Origin: JAJRXG01 sp047634015
GTDB taxonomy: Bacteria; Bacteroidota; Bacteroidia; Chitinophagales; Saprospiraceae
Direction: 5' to 3'
Length of the DNA: 25,128 nucleotides
Assembly: GCA_047634015.1 (NCBI GenBank)
Contig: JBLIDB010000048.1
Span: 1-25,128, forward strand
Of the stretch, positions 9,349 to 16,560 are shown in pieces (positions within the stretch are counted from its first letter, which is position 1; each line of letters begins with the position of its first letter). A program made the translations under genes and the position numbers. Below the pieces are notes generated by a model. The model had not been told where the DNA came from. It ran no database searches and saw only the letters and a list, made by a program, of their open reading frames with translations.

Positions 9349-9939
9349 ATGAACATAAGAAAGAAGAAGTCCGTTAAGCGATTTGATAATTTATTGAAAT
9401 CTAACATTGCGAGAAAAAACCTCGTCCTTTTAGAAAGAAGTTTTAAGTCTGGAGAAGAAAATGTTTATGGTTTTTTACTCCGTGTTTCTGAAGGGTTTAT
9501 TCTTATTCATGAATATGATGATTTCGAATTAAACGGGTATGCCATAATTCGCCAAGACCAGTTTGAATCTATTCGATCTAATAAATTTGATCGGGCACGA
9601 CGTAAAATGATGAATCGGGAAGGAACACTCGAAGTAGATCTCGGTATTCGATATGAAATAGTTCTGGAAGATTGGGTTTCTATTTTTAAATCTTTGAAGA
9701 AGCAAAACCTATCGGTAATAGTAGAATGTGAGGAGCAAAAGAATGCAGGATTTACTATCGGCCCTATCGAAGAAGTCAACAAAAATAGTGTCTCAATAAG
9801 ACACTTTGATGCTGCTGGAATATTAGCGCAACAGTCCACCAGAATTTCATTTGAAGATATTACGATTATAAGATTCGACGAGCGATATATAAATGTCTAC
9901 TCTAAATATCTGCGCGAAAAGAAAGTTAAGAAAAAATGA
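9349..9939 (+). CDS. unrecognised basic protein, possibly two small beta-barrel repeats
   Basis: 196 residues, rich in lysine and arginine at both ends (MNIRKKKSVKR... and ...REKKVKKK). No signal peptide or membrane segment. I do not recognise the family. The sequence alternates hydrophobic and charged residues like beta strands. Two segments look alike in layout: about 38-77 (GFLLRVSEGFILIHEYDDFELNGYAI... then IRQDQFESIR) and about 135-178 (FTIGPIEEVNKNSVSIRHFD... then ISFEDITIIRF). Both could be Sm/SH3-like barrels, but this is inference. It follows gatB by 23 bases, so is probably co-transcribed. Its last 22 codons reappear, diverged mainly at synonymous sites, at 12714-12779, showing that a second homologous gene once existed here. 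Confidence 0.75.
   Translation: MNIRKKKSVKRFDNLLKSNIARKNLVLLERSFKSGEENVYGFLLRVSEGFILIHEYDDFELNGYAIIRQDQFESIRSNKFDRARRKMMNREGTLEVDLGIRYEIVLEDWVSIFKSLKKQNLSVIVECEEQKNAGFTIGPIEEVNKNSVSIRHFDAAGILAQQSTRISFEDITIIRFDERYINVYSKYLREKKVKKK
9870..9936 (+). repeat. direct repeat flanking the accessory patch, left copy
   Basis: The last 67 bases before the stop codon of the 9349-9939 gene. The partner is 12713-12779, at a constant offset of 2843 bases with no gaps and five mismatches by eye. The pair brackets the cupin pseudogene, MFS gene and AraC gene. Confidence 0.75.
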
Positions 9940-9993
9940 ATCTTTGGCAATAGCGGCATACGAACGTCATTTCATCGTTAATACCTGCCCAAG

Positions 9994-10500
9994 ATGAATA
10001 GATCTGAACCTCAGTTATATTATTTGGAAGACAATGGCCTAATCCTCAACAATACGCTTCCACTGATTCTATATCAAAAATTGATAGACCAATCGAAACG
10101 AGATACTGTCGGATATTTAGAAAAATTATTTTAATCAAATAACTGGACAAACAATTGACGAGGCATCATTTTGTCTCGAAATCATTACCAAAACCCTACG
10201 CACGAAGTCTTAGGTATAAGTGGAGGTACAACGAATCAACCTTGGAAGTTCAGCAGGATAGCAATTGCTAGCGTCTAAAGGAGATATACTGATTATTCCC
10301 AAAGGTGTAAGTCATTATTCAATGTGCTCGAGTACCCAATATCAGATAGTTGGTGGTAACCCCGATTGGCGCCATTGTAACATGATTTACGATGAGCGAA
10401 TAAATACGAAGCAGCTATAAGTAAAATTGCCCAGCTACTTATTCCGGTTACTGATCCAGTATTTGGGGTTAATGGTCCACTGGCCCAGATTTGGCATTAG
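9994..10500 (+). pseudogene. decayed YjlB-like cupin protein gene
   Basis: Reading across frames recovers a whole YjlB-type cupin of about 168 residues. From the ATG at 9994: YYLEDNGLILNN.LPLILYQ, then NNWTNN*RGII (TGA replaces the expected Trp codon), NHYQNPTHEVLGISGGT (cupin metal motif), a frameshift near 10230-10240, LGSSAG*QLLASKGDILIIPKGVSH, YQIVGGNPDW, and a second frameshift near 10420. It ends IPVTDPVFGVNGPLAQIW at 10500. At least four in-frame stops and two frameshifts make it non-functional. Its 3' end overlaps the convergent MFS gene by 32 bases. Bases 9940-9993 hold nothing recognisable. YjlB function is not well established; the fold is a metal-binding cupin. Confidence 0.8.
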
Positions 10501-11677
10501 GAGCTTGAATGGAAGAAGGGTCTTTCTTTCTCCAAATAGATAATAAGCTTGCAGCAACTGAAATTCCGAGCAGCGCATAAAAGCTAATTTTTAAGCCTAC
10601 AGCCTTAGAAATAAAGCCTAGTACAACAGGTCCAATCAGAAAACCTACGAAACCAACTCCTGAAACAAAGGCAATACTAGCTGTAGGAGAAATTCCTTTT
10701 GCTTTACCTGCTATTCTAAATAGTTCCGGAATAATTACAGATAACCCCAAACCTAGGATCCCAAATCCCGCTATAGAGATATATAGTTGATCAGATAGAA
10801 TACCTATGTAAGCTAATACCGCAATTAGACTACCTCCTATGATAACTTTATCAGGCCCGTAGGAGGCACTAATTCCATCTCCAAAAAACCTCCCTAAAGT
10901 CATAGTAGTTGAGAACAAGATAAATCCATAACCCGCAACTTGCTCAGAATTTACCAATAATACATCCATTAGATATAGTTTGCTCCAGTTCTCAATCGCT
11001 CCCTCACTCCCCATGATCGCGAATGCGATAAATGAAATAGTTATTAAGGGTAAGTATTTTCCTAATTGAAAGCTGTTTTCCTCTTCCTGCCCCTTTTCAA
11101 CTTCTTCTTTAATATTATAGTAATGTTTAGCTAACAATAGATTCGTTAAAGCGAGAACCACAGAAACCAACAGTATATGGGTGGCTGGTTCTATTACATC
11201 TATTAGTAAGAAACTCCCGATTCCTGCACCAATTACTCCCCCGAGGCTGAAAAAACCATGAGCAGCGGACATAAAATTGACCTCATCTCTCCTTTCAATT
11301 TCAGAAACCAAAGCATTCATTGTGATATCTGTAGAGCCGGAAAATAAACCTACTATAAAGAGAGAACCACATAGCCAGAAGTAACTCTCTGATAGAATGG
11401 GAAACAGAGATGCGAATGTAAATAGCAGTATACCAAAAATTGTATATCGCCCTATTCCTAATCGTTTATTTATACTTGATATAAGAGGGATCATGACCAG
11501 TATCCCCAAAGCATAGCTAAATAAAGCCACTCCTAATTGAGCGTCATCTAAATCTAACTTATCCTTGATATAAGGAATGTACAAAACCCAGGTTCCCATC
11601 AATATATTGATAGATGCGAAAACCCATACGGGCGAGAAATAGCGAAATTTTTGAAGTATTATTTTAAGCGAGTTCAT
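10469..11677 (-). CDS. MFS transporter, MosC/YbjJ-like
   Basis: 402 residues with about 12 hydrophobic helices, in two halves joined by a charged loop (YNIKEEVEKGQEEENS, about 189-204). Diagnostic stretches are GSTDITMNALVSEIERR and FMSAAHGFFSLGGVIGAGIGS (about 113-160), typical of the MosC/YbjJ branch of the major facilitator superfamily. It sits in the inner membrane and probably moves a small solute by proton coupling; the substrate cannot be read from sequence. The ATG at 11677 is clear. It is divergent from the AraC-type gene, which probably regulates it. The family member MosC is linked to rhizopine, but that substrate should not be assumed here. Confidence 0.85.
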   Translation of the reverse strand: MNSLKIILQKFRYFSPVWVFASINILMGTWVLYIPYIKDKLDLDDAQLGVALFSYALGILVMIPLISSINKRLGIGRYTIFGILLFTFASLFPILSESYFWLCGSLFIVGLFSGSTDITMNALVSEIERRDEVNFMSAAHGFFSLGGVIGAGIGSFLLIDVIEPATHILLVSVVLALTNLLLAKHYYNIKEEVEKGQEEENSFQLGKYLPLITISFIAFAIMGSEGAIENWSKLYLMDVLLVNSEQVAGYGFILFSTTMTLGRFFGDGISASYGPDKVIIGGSLIAVLAYIGILSDQLYISIAGFGILGLGLSVIIPELFRIAGKAKGISPTASIAFVSGVGFVGFLIGPVVLGFISKAVGLKISFYALLGISVAASLLSIWRKKDPSSIQAPNAKSGPVDH

Positions 11678-11697
11678 GTGAGTTAGTTTAAAAGATA

Positions 11698-11732
11698 GAC
11701 GGTTTAAAATTAATTTCTATCCGTATACCGTC
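11698..11732. promoter_or_regulatory. inverted repeat in the MFS leader
   Basis: GACGGT at 11698-11703 and ACCGTC at 11727-11732 form a 6-bp inverted repeat about 20-55 bases upstream of the MFS start. It could be an operator half-site pair or an RNA hairpin in the leader. Evidence is only the symmetry and the position. Confidence 0.3.
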
Positions 11733-11770
11733 CCCTTTGATTCGGTAAAGGTATATGAGCCCTGTAATCG

Positions 11771-11798
11771 ATTTTGCTCTGATTTAGGGCAATTTTGC
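11771..11798. promoter_or_regulatory. direct repeat, candidate AraC-family operator
   Basis: ATTTTGC occurs at 11771-11777 and again at 11792-11798. The start-to-start distance is 21 bases, two helical turns, in the divergent region between the MFS gene and the AraC-type gene. AraC-family proteins typically bind direct repeats with about this phasing. The second copy also sits in CAATTTTG, one base from the Bacteroidota -7 box TAnnTTTG, so it may be a promoter element instead. Confidence 0.35.
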
Positions 11799-11853
11799 AT
11801 CAAACTATTCATGTTGAGGTCCAATATTTACAGAATTGGTTAATTTAACGGCA

Positions 11854-12699
11854 ATGAAGGCCAAATTTGAAAGAATAAACCTCAGTAGTAACTCATCTAT
11901 ACGCGTAAGTAGATTTGACAGCGAAACAAAATGTGGCCATTTGTATTGGCATCTGCATTCAGCGTTTGAAATTGTCTACGTCCGCAATGGATGGGGTCAA
12001 ATCAAAATTGATCATAGTGAAAGTATTTATGAGGAAGGTGCCTTGATTTGCATAGCTCCTAATATTCCTCATATGGGGTTTGGTAATGAGATGTTTGAGA
12101 ATCACAGTGAAGTTGTCATTCAGTTTAGTGAAGAGTTTATCAATCAAAAAGTGAGGGTTTTTCCAGAATTTGCACCAGTTATAAAGCTTCTCAAGCAATC
12201 AAAAAGAGGACTTGTTTTTCATCCAGCGGTAAAAGAGTCGCTTGCAGATGTATTTGAACAACTTCCTGATTCATTACCAGCGAAAAAGTTGTTACTCGTA
12301 CTTGAAATTCTGGATGTTCTTTCAAAATCAGAGGCTTATCATACTTGCTTGAGCTATGATATTAGTAATTCTCCAAGGGATAGCGAGCGAATCGGCCAAG
12401 TATTGGAATATATAAATACCCATTATGATACTGAAATCAGCACTCGTTTTATTGCAGAACAAATTGGCCTAACTCCCAATTCATTCTGTCGGATGTTTAA
12501 GAAGATTACTAAAAAAACTTTCCTTGAATTCGTAAATGAATTCAGGATTCAAAAGGCAAGTGCCATGCTTGAACGAAGTGATAAGAATATATCGGAAGTC
12601 ATGTACCTAAACGGCTTTAATGACTTGTCTTACTTTGCTAAGCAATTCAAAAAATTTAACGAAATCACTCCCTCTGCTTATCAAAAGAACTTTCTTTAG
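11854..12699 (+). CDS. AraC-family transcriptional regulator
   Basis: 281 residues from the ATG at 11854; a TTG at 11836 would add six residues and is less likely. The N-terminal half is a cupin-type effector domain with the family pattern YWHLHSAFEIVYVRNGWG at 31-48 and a second cupin motif ending IAPNIPHMGFG. The C-terminal ~100 residues are an AraC/XylS double helix-turn-helix: FIAEQIGLTPNSFCRMFKK, then ISEVMYLNGFNDLSYFAKQFKK and the closing TPSAYQ. It probably senses a small ligand and activates the divergent MFS gene, and formerly the cupin gene. The stop at 12697-12699 lies 14 bases before the clear gene-tail repeat at 12713. Confidence 0.93.
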   Translation: MKAKFERINLSSNSSIRVSRFDSETKCGHLYWHLHSAFEIVYVRNGWGQIKIDHSESIYEEGALICIAPNIPHMGFGNEMFENHSEVVIQFSEEFINQKVRVFPEFAPVIKLLKQSKRGLVFHPAVKESLADVFEQLPDSLPAKKLLLVLEILDVLSKSEAYHTCLSYDISNSPRDSERIGQVLEYINTHYDTEISTRFIAEQIGLTPNSFCRMFKKITKKTFLEFVNEFRIQKASAMLERSDKNISEVMYLNGFNDLSYFAKQFKKFNEITPSAYQKNFL

Positions 12700-12712
12700 T
12701 CATTTGTTTTGT

Positions 12713-12779
12713 AAGATTCGAAGATCGATATATAAATGTCTACTCAAAATATTTGCGCGAAAAGAAAGTCAAGAAAAAA
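12713..12779 (+). repeat. direct repeat flanking the accessory patch, right copy
   Basis: Partner of 9870-9936. It lies within the orphan 3' gene fragment, between the AraC stop and the serC promoter. Confidence 0.75.
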
Positions 12780-12845
12780 AAGTTCCAAATAAAAAACTCG
12801 GGTTTACGCGACTTACTTAAGTTGATTGATTCTATATACTTGTAA
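12714..12845 (+). pseudogene. orphan 3' fragment of a homologue of the 9349-9939 gene
   Basis: The frame starting at 12714 reads RFEDRYINVYSKYLREKKV, matching the end of the 9349 gene (RFDERYINVYSKYLREKKV). It then continues KKKKFQIKNSGLRDLL and ends at TAA 12843-12845, so this copy had a longer tail. Across 67 bases (9870-9936 versus 12713-12779) I count five mismatches: three are silent and two swap Asp and Glu. That pattern fits divergence of a working gene before it was broken. No start codon or 5' part remains; the fragment begins just after the AraC stop. Faint similarity may reach back to about 12702. Confidence 0.7.
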
Positions 12846-12885
12846 TAAGTCTAATATAAAAGGGTCATTTAAGTCCATACAAATG

Positions 12886-12893
12886 TATTTTTG
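12886..12893 (+). promoter_or_regulatory. candidate -7 promoter box for serC
   Basis: TATTTTTG matches the Bacteroidota -7 consensus TAnnTTTG exactly and lies 27 bases before the serC ATG. No good -33 TTTG is seen at the usual spacing, so support is partial. Confidence 0.5.
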
Positions 12894-12920
12894 TCTTTTT
12901 TTTGAATTGATCATATTATC

Positions 12921-13991
12921 ATGAAGACATATAATTTTAGTGCAGGTCCTGCGATCCTACCAGAGGAAGTTTTTCAAGAAGCTGCAGAGGCTGTAAGAAG
13001 TTTTACTGACAAGGGTCTGAGCATTCTCGAAATCTCGCACCGTTCGAAGGAATTTCAAGCGGTAATGGATGAGGCAATGGCGCTTGCTAAAGAATTGCTT
13101 TCTATCCCAGATACACATGAAGTACTATTCTTGCAAGGTGGAGCAAGCTCTCAATTCCTAACTGTCGCGATAAATCTTCTAGGCTCAGAAGAGACCGCTG
13201 GCTATATAGACACCGGAAGCTGGTCATCTAAGGCGATCAAAGAAGCCAAGTTATACGGAAAGGTGAATACGCTTGCTTCAAGCAAAGATGATAACTATAC
13301 CAGTATTCCCAAGGGTTATGATATCCCGAATGACTTGAAATATCTGCACATTACCTCTAACAATACGATATTCGGTACTCAGTTCCAGTCGTTTCCAGAG
13401 ACAGTTGTTCCTATTGTGGCTGATATGTCCTCTGATATATTTAGTCGCCCTATTGATGTGAGTAAATATGGTGTTATCTACGCTGGAGCTCAAAAAAACA
13501 TGGGTCCTGCAGGAACGACAGTGGTAATCGTCAATAAAGATCTTGTGAAAAATAATGTGCGTCAAGTCCCTACTATATTGGACTACAATACACATGTTGC
13601 CAAGCAATCTATGTTCAATACGCCACCAACCTTTGCCATATACGTGAGCATGTTGACTTTAAGATGGGTAAAGAAACAAGGAGGAGTTACTGCAATGCAA
13701 GAGAAAAATGAGCAGAAGGCACAATTACTATATGGTACGATAGATAATAGCAAGATGTTTTCGTGTCCTGTAGCACCAGAAGATAGATCTCGAATGAATG
13801 CTGTCTTTTTGATTAATGATGATAGCCATAATGAAGCCTTCTTGGCTGCAGCAACCGCTGCCGGTTGTGACGCAATTAAAGGTCATAGGTCAGTAGGAGG
13901 ATTTAGGGCATCTATCTATAATGCCATGCCGTTGGCAGGAGTTCAGACATTAGTAGATGTAATACAAAAATTCGATCAAGCCAATGGCTAA
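12921..13991 (+). CDS. serC: phosphoserine aminotransferase
   Basis: 356 residues, the normal SerC length. It converts 3-phosphohydroxypyruvate plus glutamate to O-phosphoserine in serine synthesis (and acts in the pyridoxal phosphate route in some bacteria). It is a cytosolic, PLP-dependent class V aminotransferase. Visible: MKTYNFSAGPAILP at the start; EISHRSKEF at 37-45; FLQGGASSQF at 70-79; and the PLP lysine K192 in YAGAQKNMGPAG. The C-terminal GHRSVGGFRASIYNAMP block is also typical. serA and serB are not in the window. The gene overlaps the next one by eight bases, so the two are probably translationally coupled. Confidence 0.97.
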   Translation: MKTYNFSAGPAILPEEVFQEAAEAVRSFTDKGLSILEISHRSKEFQAVMDEAMALAKELLSIPDTHEVLFLQGGASSQFLTVAINLLGSEETAGYIDTGSWSSKAIKEAKLYGKVNTLASSKDDNYTSIPKGYDIPNDLKYLHITSNNTIFGTQFQSFPETVVPIVADMSSDIFSRPIDVSKYGVIYAGAQKNMGPAGTTVVIVNKDLVKNNVRQVPTILDYNTHVAKQSMFNTPPTFAIYVSMLTLRWVKKQGGVTAMQEKNEQKAQLLYGTIDNSKMFSCPVAPEDRSRMNAVFLINDDSHNEAFLAAATAAGCDAIKGHRSVGGFRASIYNAMPLAGVQTLVDVIQKFDQANG

Positions 13992-14724
13992 AATCTCCAA
14001 GGAGATATGGTCAATCAATAATGTGCAAATTCCTGTTCGCATTTATCGTGAACGACGACGAAACAATCGAATCTCTATTGCTAAAGATGCTGTAAATCTG
14101 AGAATCCCGAATTGGGGAGCTTCGATCTTACAAGGTGGTTATAAGCGGTGGGCTTATGACTGGTTGGTAGAACAGTTCATAAAAGATCCATCGCTTAAGG
14201 AACGTTTCACACCCAAGGTGTATAAGAATGGCGATGAATTCAGAACACACTTCGAAGTTTATAAAATATTTGTCACGCGTTCTAAACGAGCCACTTCTAC
14301 CAGTAAACTTGAGCTAAATACCATCTTCCTCAATCTGAACCAGGACATTTCTATTCTTGAAGAATCAAAAACTACCAAAACGCTTATTGCGCGTATGATC
14401 GCCCAAAAAGAGCATCCTCGTGTCTTGAGTAGAATTCAAGATATTAATGAAAAGTACTTCGGTAAGCTTACCATCACGGGTGTACGGATAAAAAATAATT
14501 CGTCTAATTGGGGGAGTTGTTCTGTCAAGGGTAACCTAAATGTCTCCACAAAGACCTTATTCGCACCAGCCTTCGTACAAGATTATATTTTTGTTCATGA
14601 ATTAGCGCATCGTATTGAGATGAACCATTCTGCTAATTACTGGAAGATCGTTGAAAAAGTAATGCCAGATTATAAGCAGGCAGAAAAGTGGATTAAAATC
14701 CATGGAAAAGAGTGTGATTTCTAA
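13984..14724 (+). CDS. YgjP-like metallopeptidase domain protein
   Basis: 246 residues. The C-terminal part has the YgjP/DUF45 (M48-related) zinc site: NWGSCS at 175-180, HELAH at 205-209, and a third probable ligand H215 in MNHS, followed by YW and a P-x-Y element near 228-230. E206 is the probable catalytic base. No signal peptide or membrane segment, so it is cytosolic. The family is widespread, often beside type I restriction genes in other bacteria, but its substrate is not established. The start ATGGCTAA overlaps the end of serC (13984-13991), which fixes it as co-translated with serC; no functional link to serine synthesis is known to me. Confidence 0.9.
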   Translation: MAKISKEIWSINNVQIPVRIYRERRRNNRISIAKDAVNLRIPNWGASILQGGYKRWAYDWLVEQFIKDPSLKERFTPKVYKNGDEFRTHFEVYKIFVTRSKRATSTSKLELNTIFLNLNQDISILEESKTTKTLIARMIAQKEHPRVLSRIQDINEKYFGKLTITGVRIKNNSSNWGSCSVKGNLNVSTKTLFAPAFVQDYIFVHELAHRIEMNHSANYWKIVEKVMPDYKQAEKWIKIHGKECDF

Positions 14725-14865
14725 ATCTCGCTCAGTGTAGCATTTACTCATATTATAAGTCTGAAGATATACATCTAACTATCAATCAGTGGTTTAAAGT
14801 CCCAACACATTTAGTTAAATATTATAAATTACTTTAATATTTGTATACATTAGAGCTTTATTTAA

Positions 14866-14886
14866 TGTGTGCTATATAGGCACACA
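14866..14886. promoter_or_regulatory. perfect hairpin in the leader of the glycan transferase gene
   Basis: TGTGTGC at 14866-14872 and GCACACA at 14880-14886 form a 7-bp inverted repeat with a 7-nt loop, 38 bases before the start at 14924. It could be an operator or leader hairpin. It does not show the conserved core of a fluoride riboswitch. Confidence 0.35.
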
Positions 14887-14923
14887 AAAGCGTTGATGTG
14901 AATACTCAAATGAAGGAAGGTAG

Positions 14924-15988
14924 ATGATACAAGTGGTTACTTCATTTTTTATGGCTTTTTGTGTGTGTTATTTAGCCATGCCAAGCATAATTAGGATTGC
15001 TATAAGTCGAGGTATCGTTGATGCTCCTGACTACCGAAAATCTCATCACACTGTTACTCCATCATTTGGAGGAGTGGGAATCTTCCTTGGGTTCTCTTTG
15101 ATTACTTTGTTACTGGTTCCAAGTCAAGATATGGATCAATTGAGATACATTCTTGCCGCTCTTTTTGTGATTTTCTTAGTTGGAGCAAGAGATGATCTTG
15201 ATCCATTGAGCCCTTTGGCCAAGCTTACAGGACAATTAATTGGAATTGGGCTTCTAATGTTTTCTGCTGATATCCGATTGACCAGTCTTCAAGGAATCTT
15301 TGGGTTTTATGAACTCAATATTATCTCCAGTTACATACTAACGGGAACACTTTTCGTCTTCTTAATTAATTCGTTTAATCTCTTAGATGGCATAGATGCA
15401 CTTTGCGCTAGTATTAGCATACTGATTCTTAGTATTATAGGAACTTGGTTTCTAATGGTCGGGGAGGTCTTTTATAGTATTTTGGCTATAACTACGGCGG
15501 GAGCAACATTAGCATTTCTGAAGTATAATATTTCCCCTTCTAAAATATTTATGGGAGATACAGGCTCATTATTGTTGGGTGCCGTTTGTAGTATTTCGAT
15601 TATTAAAATGTTGCAGTTCAATATTGATCTGGTTCTTTCGGACTATAGATTTGACTCAGTAATGGCGATCGCAATAGGACTCTTAATACTTCCTGTTTTT
15701 GATACCACTCGAGTGTTTTTACTTAGGATATTAAAGGGTAAATCACCTTTTCTACCTGATAAAAATCATATCCATCACTTATTACTTGATCTCGGACTGT
15801 CACATATGCAATCTACAGCGCTGCTGCTGTTGGTGAATACTGGTTTCCTATTGTTATCTATTCAGCTGCAAGAAATCAATGCTACGCTATTCATATTTAT
15901 TTCCCTTGCTATAGCTATAGGTTTATATCAGATATTGATGTTATCACTTAGTCTTAAGAAAGCTGGCGTCATCAGAACGGAACCATAA
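14924..15988 (+). CDS. WecA/TagO-type undecaprenyl-phosphate sugar-1-phosphate transferase
   Basis: 354 residues with about 10-11 membrane helices. The family moves a HexNAc-1-phosphate from a UDP-sugar to undecaprenyl phosphate, starting O-antigen, capsule or wall polymer synthesis at the inner membrane. Signatures: DAPDYRKSHHTVTPSFGGVG at 33-52; DD at 90-91; NSFNLLDGID at 149-158; MGDTG at 210-214; and HIHH at 282-285. The HIHH and NLLDGID forms fit the WecA/TagO branch better than MraY. The ATG has an unusually good ribosome-binding site (AAGGAAGG) for this genome. The gene shares one base with crcB (ATAATG), implying coupled translation. No other polysaccharide genes are adjacent. Confidence 0.9.
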   Translation: MIQVVTSFFMAFCVCYLAMPSIIRIAISRGIVDAPDYRKSHHTVTPSFGGVGIFLGFSLITLLLVPSQDMDQLRYILAALFVIFLVGARDDLDPLSPLAKLTGQLIGIGLLMFSADIRLTSLQGIFGFYELNIISSYILTGTLFVFLINSFNLLDGIDALCASISILILSIIGTWFLMVGEVFYSILAITTAGATLAFLKYNISPSKIFMGDTGSLLLGAVCSISIIKMLQFNIDLVLSDYRFDSVMAIAIGLLILPVFDTTRVFLLRILKGKSPFLPDKNHIHHLLLDLGLSHMQSTALLLLVNTGFLLLSIQLQEINATLFIFISLAIAIGLYQILMLSLSLKKAGVIRTEP

Positions 15989-16353
15989 TGAACTTCCTGT
16001 ATGTCTTTATCGGTGGCGGACTTGGAAGTATATGCAGATATCTAATTGGTTTACTTGTTCCTTATAGTAGTTCGTATATCGGTACATTAATTGCCAATTT
16101 GATCGCTTGTATTATTCTTGGTGTTTTACTCGGCCTGAATTCTAAAGAACTTCTTTCATCGCCTCAGCGATTACTTTTTGTCACTGGATTTTGTGGAGGG
16201 TTTAGTACGTTCTCTACTTTCAGTGCAGAGCTCTTAGCGATGGGTCAACAAGGAGATATAACACTTGCGATTGTATACGGAGTCATAAGTATCGTCCTTG
16301 GTATTACGTGTATATTAATAGGACTTTGGTGTGCTAAGGTTGCCATTATATAA
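15988..16353 (+). CDS. crcB: fluoride channel CrcB/Fluc
   Basis: 121 residues with four membrane helices, the normal size. CrcB dimers form dual-topology channels that export fluoride and protect enolase and pyrophosphatase. Visible: GGGLGSICRY at 9-18; GTLIANLIAC at 32-41; and the family hallmark GFCGGFSTFSTFSAE at 67-81, including the Phe-box phenylalanines and the Na-site segment. A single copy is seen, so it would work as a homodimer. It starts within the stop of the upstream transferase gene and converges on xseB with six bases between stops. Confidence 0.96.
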   Translation: MNFLYVFIGGGLGSICRYLIGLLVPYSSSYIGTLIANLIACIILGVLLGLNSKELLSSPQRLLFVTGFCGGFSTFSTFSAELLAMGQQGDITLAIVYGVISIVLGITCILIGLWCAKVAII

Positions 16354-16359
16354 GTGAGC

Positions 16360-16548
16360 CTACCCTATAATTTCCTCAATCTCTTTCTCAGTAGCACGTA
16401 GCTTTTCTTGACATTTACTTAAAAGCTCTTTGGCTTTCTTAATTTTTACGCTGAGTGCGTCAATTCCTATTGCTCCTTCATCGAGATCATTTATGATCTG
16501 CTGAAGTTCTTCAACACTTTTTTGATATGAAAATTTTGCTTTTGCCAT
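16360..16548 (-). CDS. xseB: exodeoxyribonuclease VII small subunit
   Basis: 62 residues, a typical XseB helical hairpin: FSYQKSVEELQQIINDLDEGAIGIDALS followed by a Lys/Glu-rich second helix ending KEIEEIIG. XseB helices wrap the coiled-coil arms of XseA to form the exonuclease VII that degrades single-stranded DNA from both ends. It follows xseA by 12 bases and is last in the sucC-xseA-xseB run. Confidence 0.92.
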   Translation of the reverse strand: MAKAKFSYQKSVEELQQIINDLDEGAIGIDALSVKIKKAKELLSKCQEKLRATEKEIEEIIG

Positions 16549-16560
16549 TGGTACTTAATT

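Noticed and set aside
12620..12820. 66-codon + strand frame spanning the AraC end and the gene-tail repeat
   Set aside because: It is out of frame with both the AraC helix-turn-helix and the conserved gene-tail peptide, which are the real coding traces here.
10469..12845. Integrated phage or transposon as the source of the accessory patch
   Set aside because: No integrase, transposase or terminal inverted repeats; the flanking repeat is a gene tail with coding-type divergence, so homologous exchange fits better.
14725..14923. Fluoride riboswitch before the transferase-crcB pair
   Set aside because: The conserved fluoride riboswitch core could not be found by eye; only a simple AT-rich leader with one hairpin.
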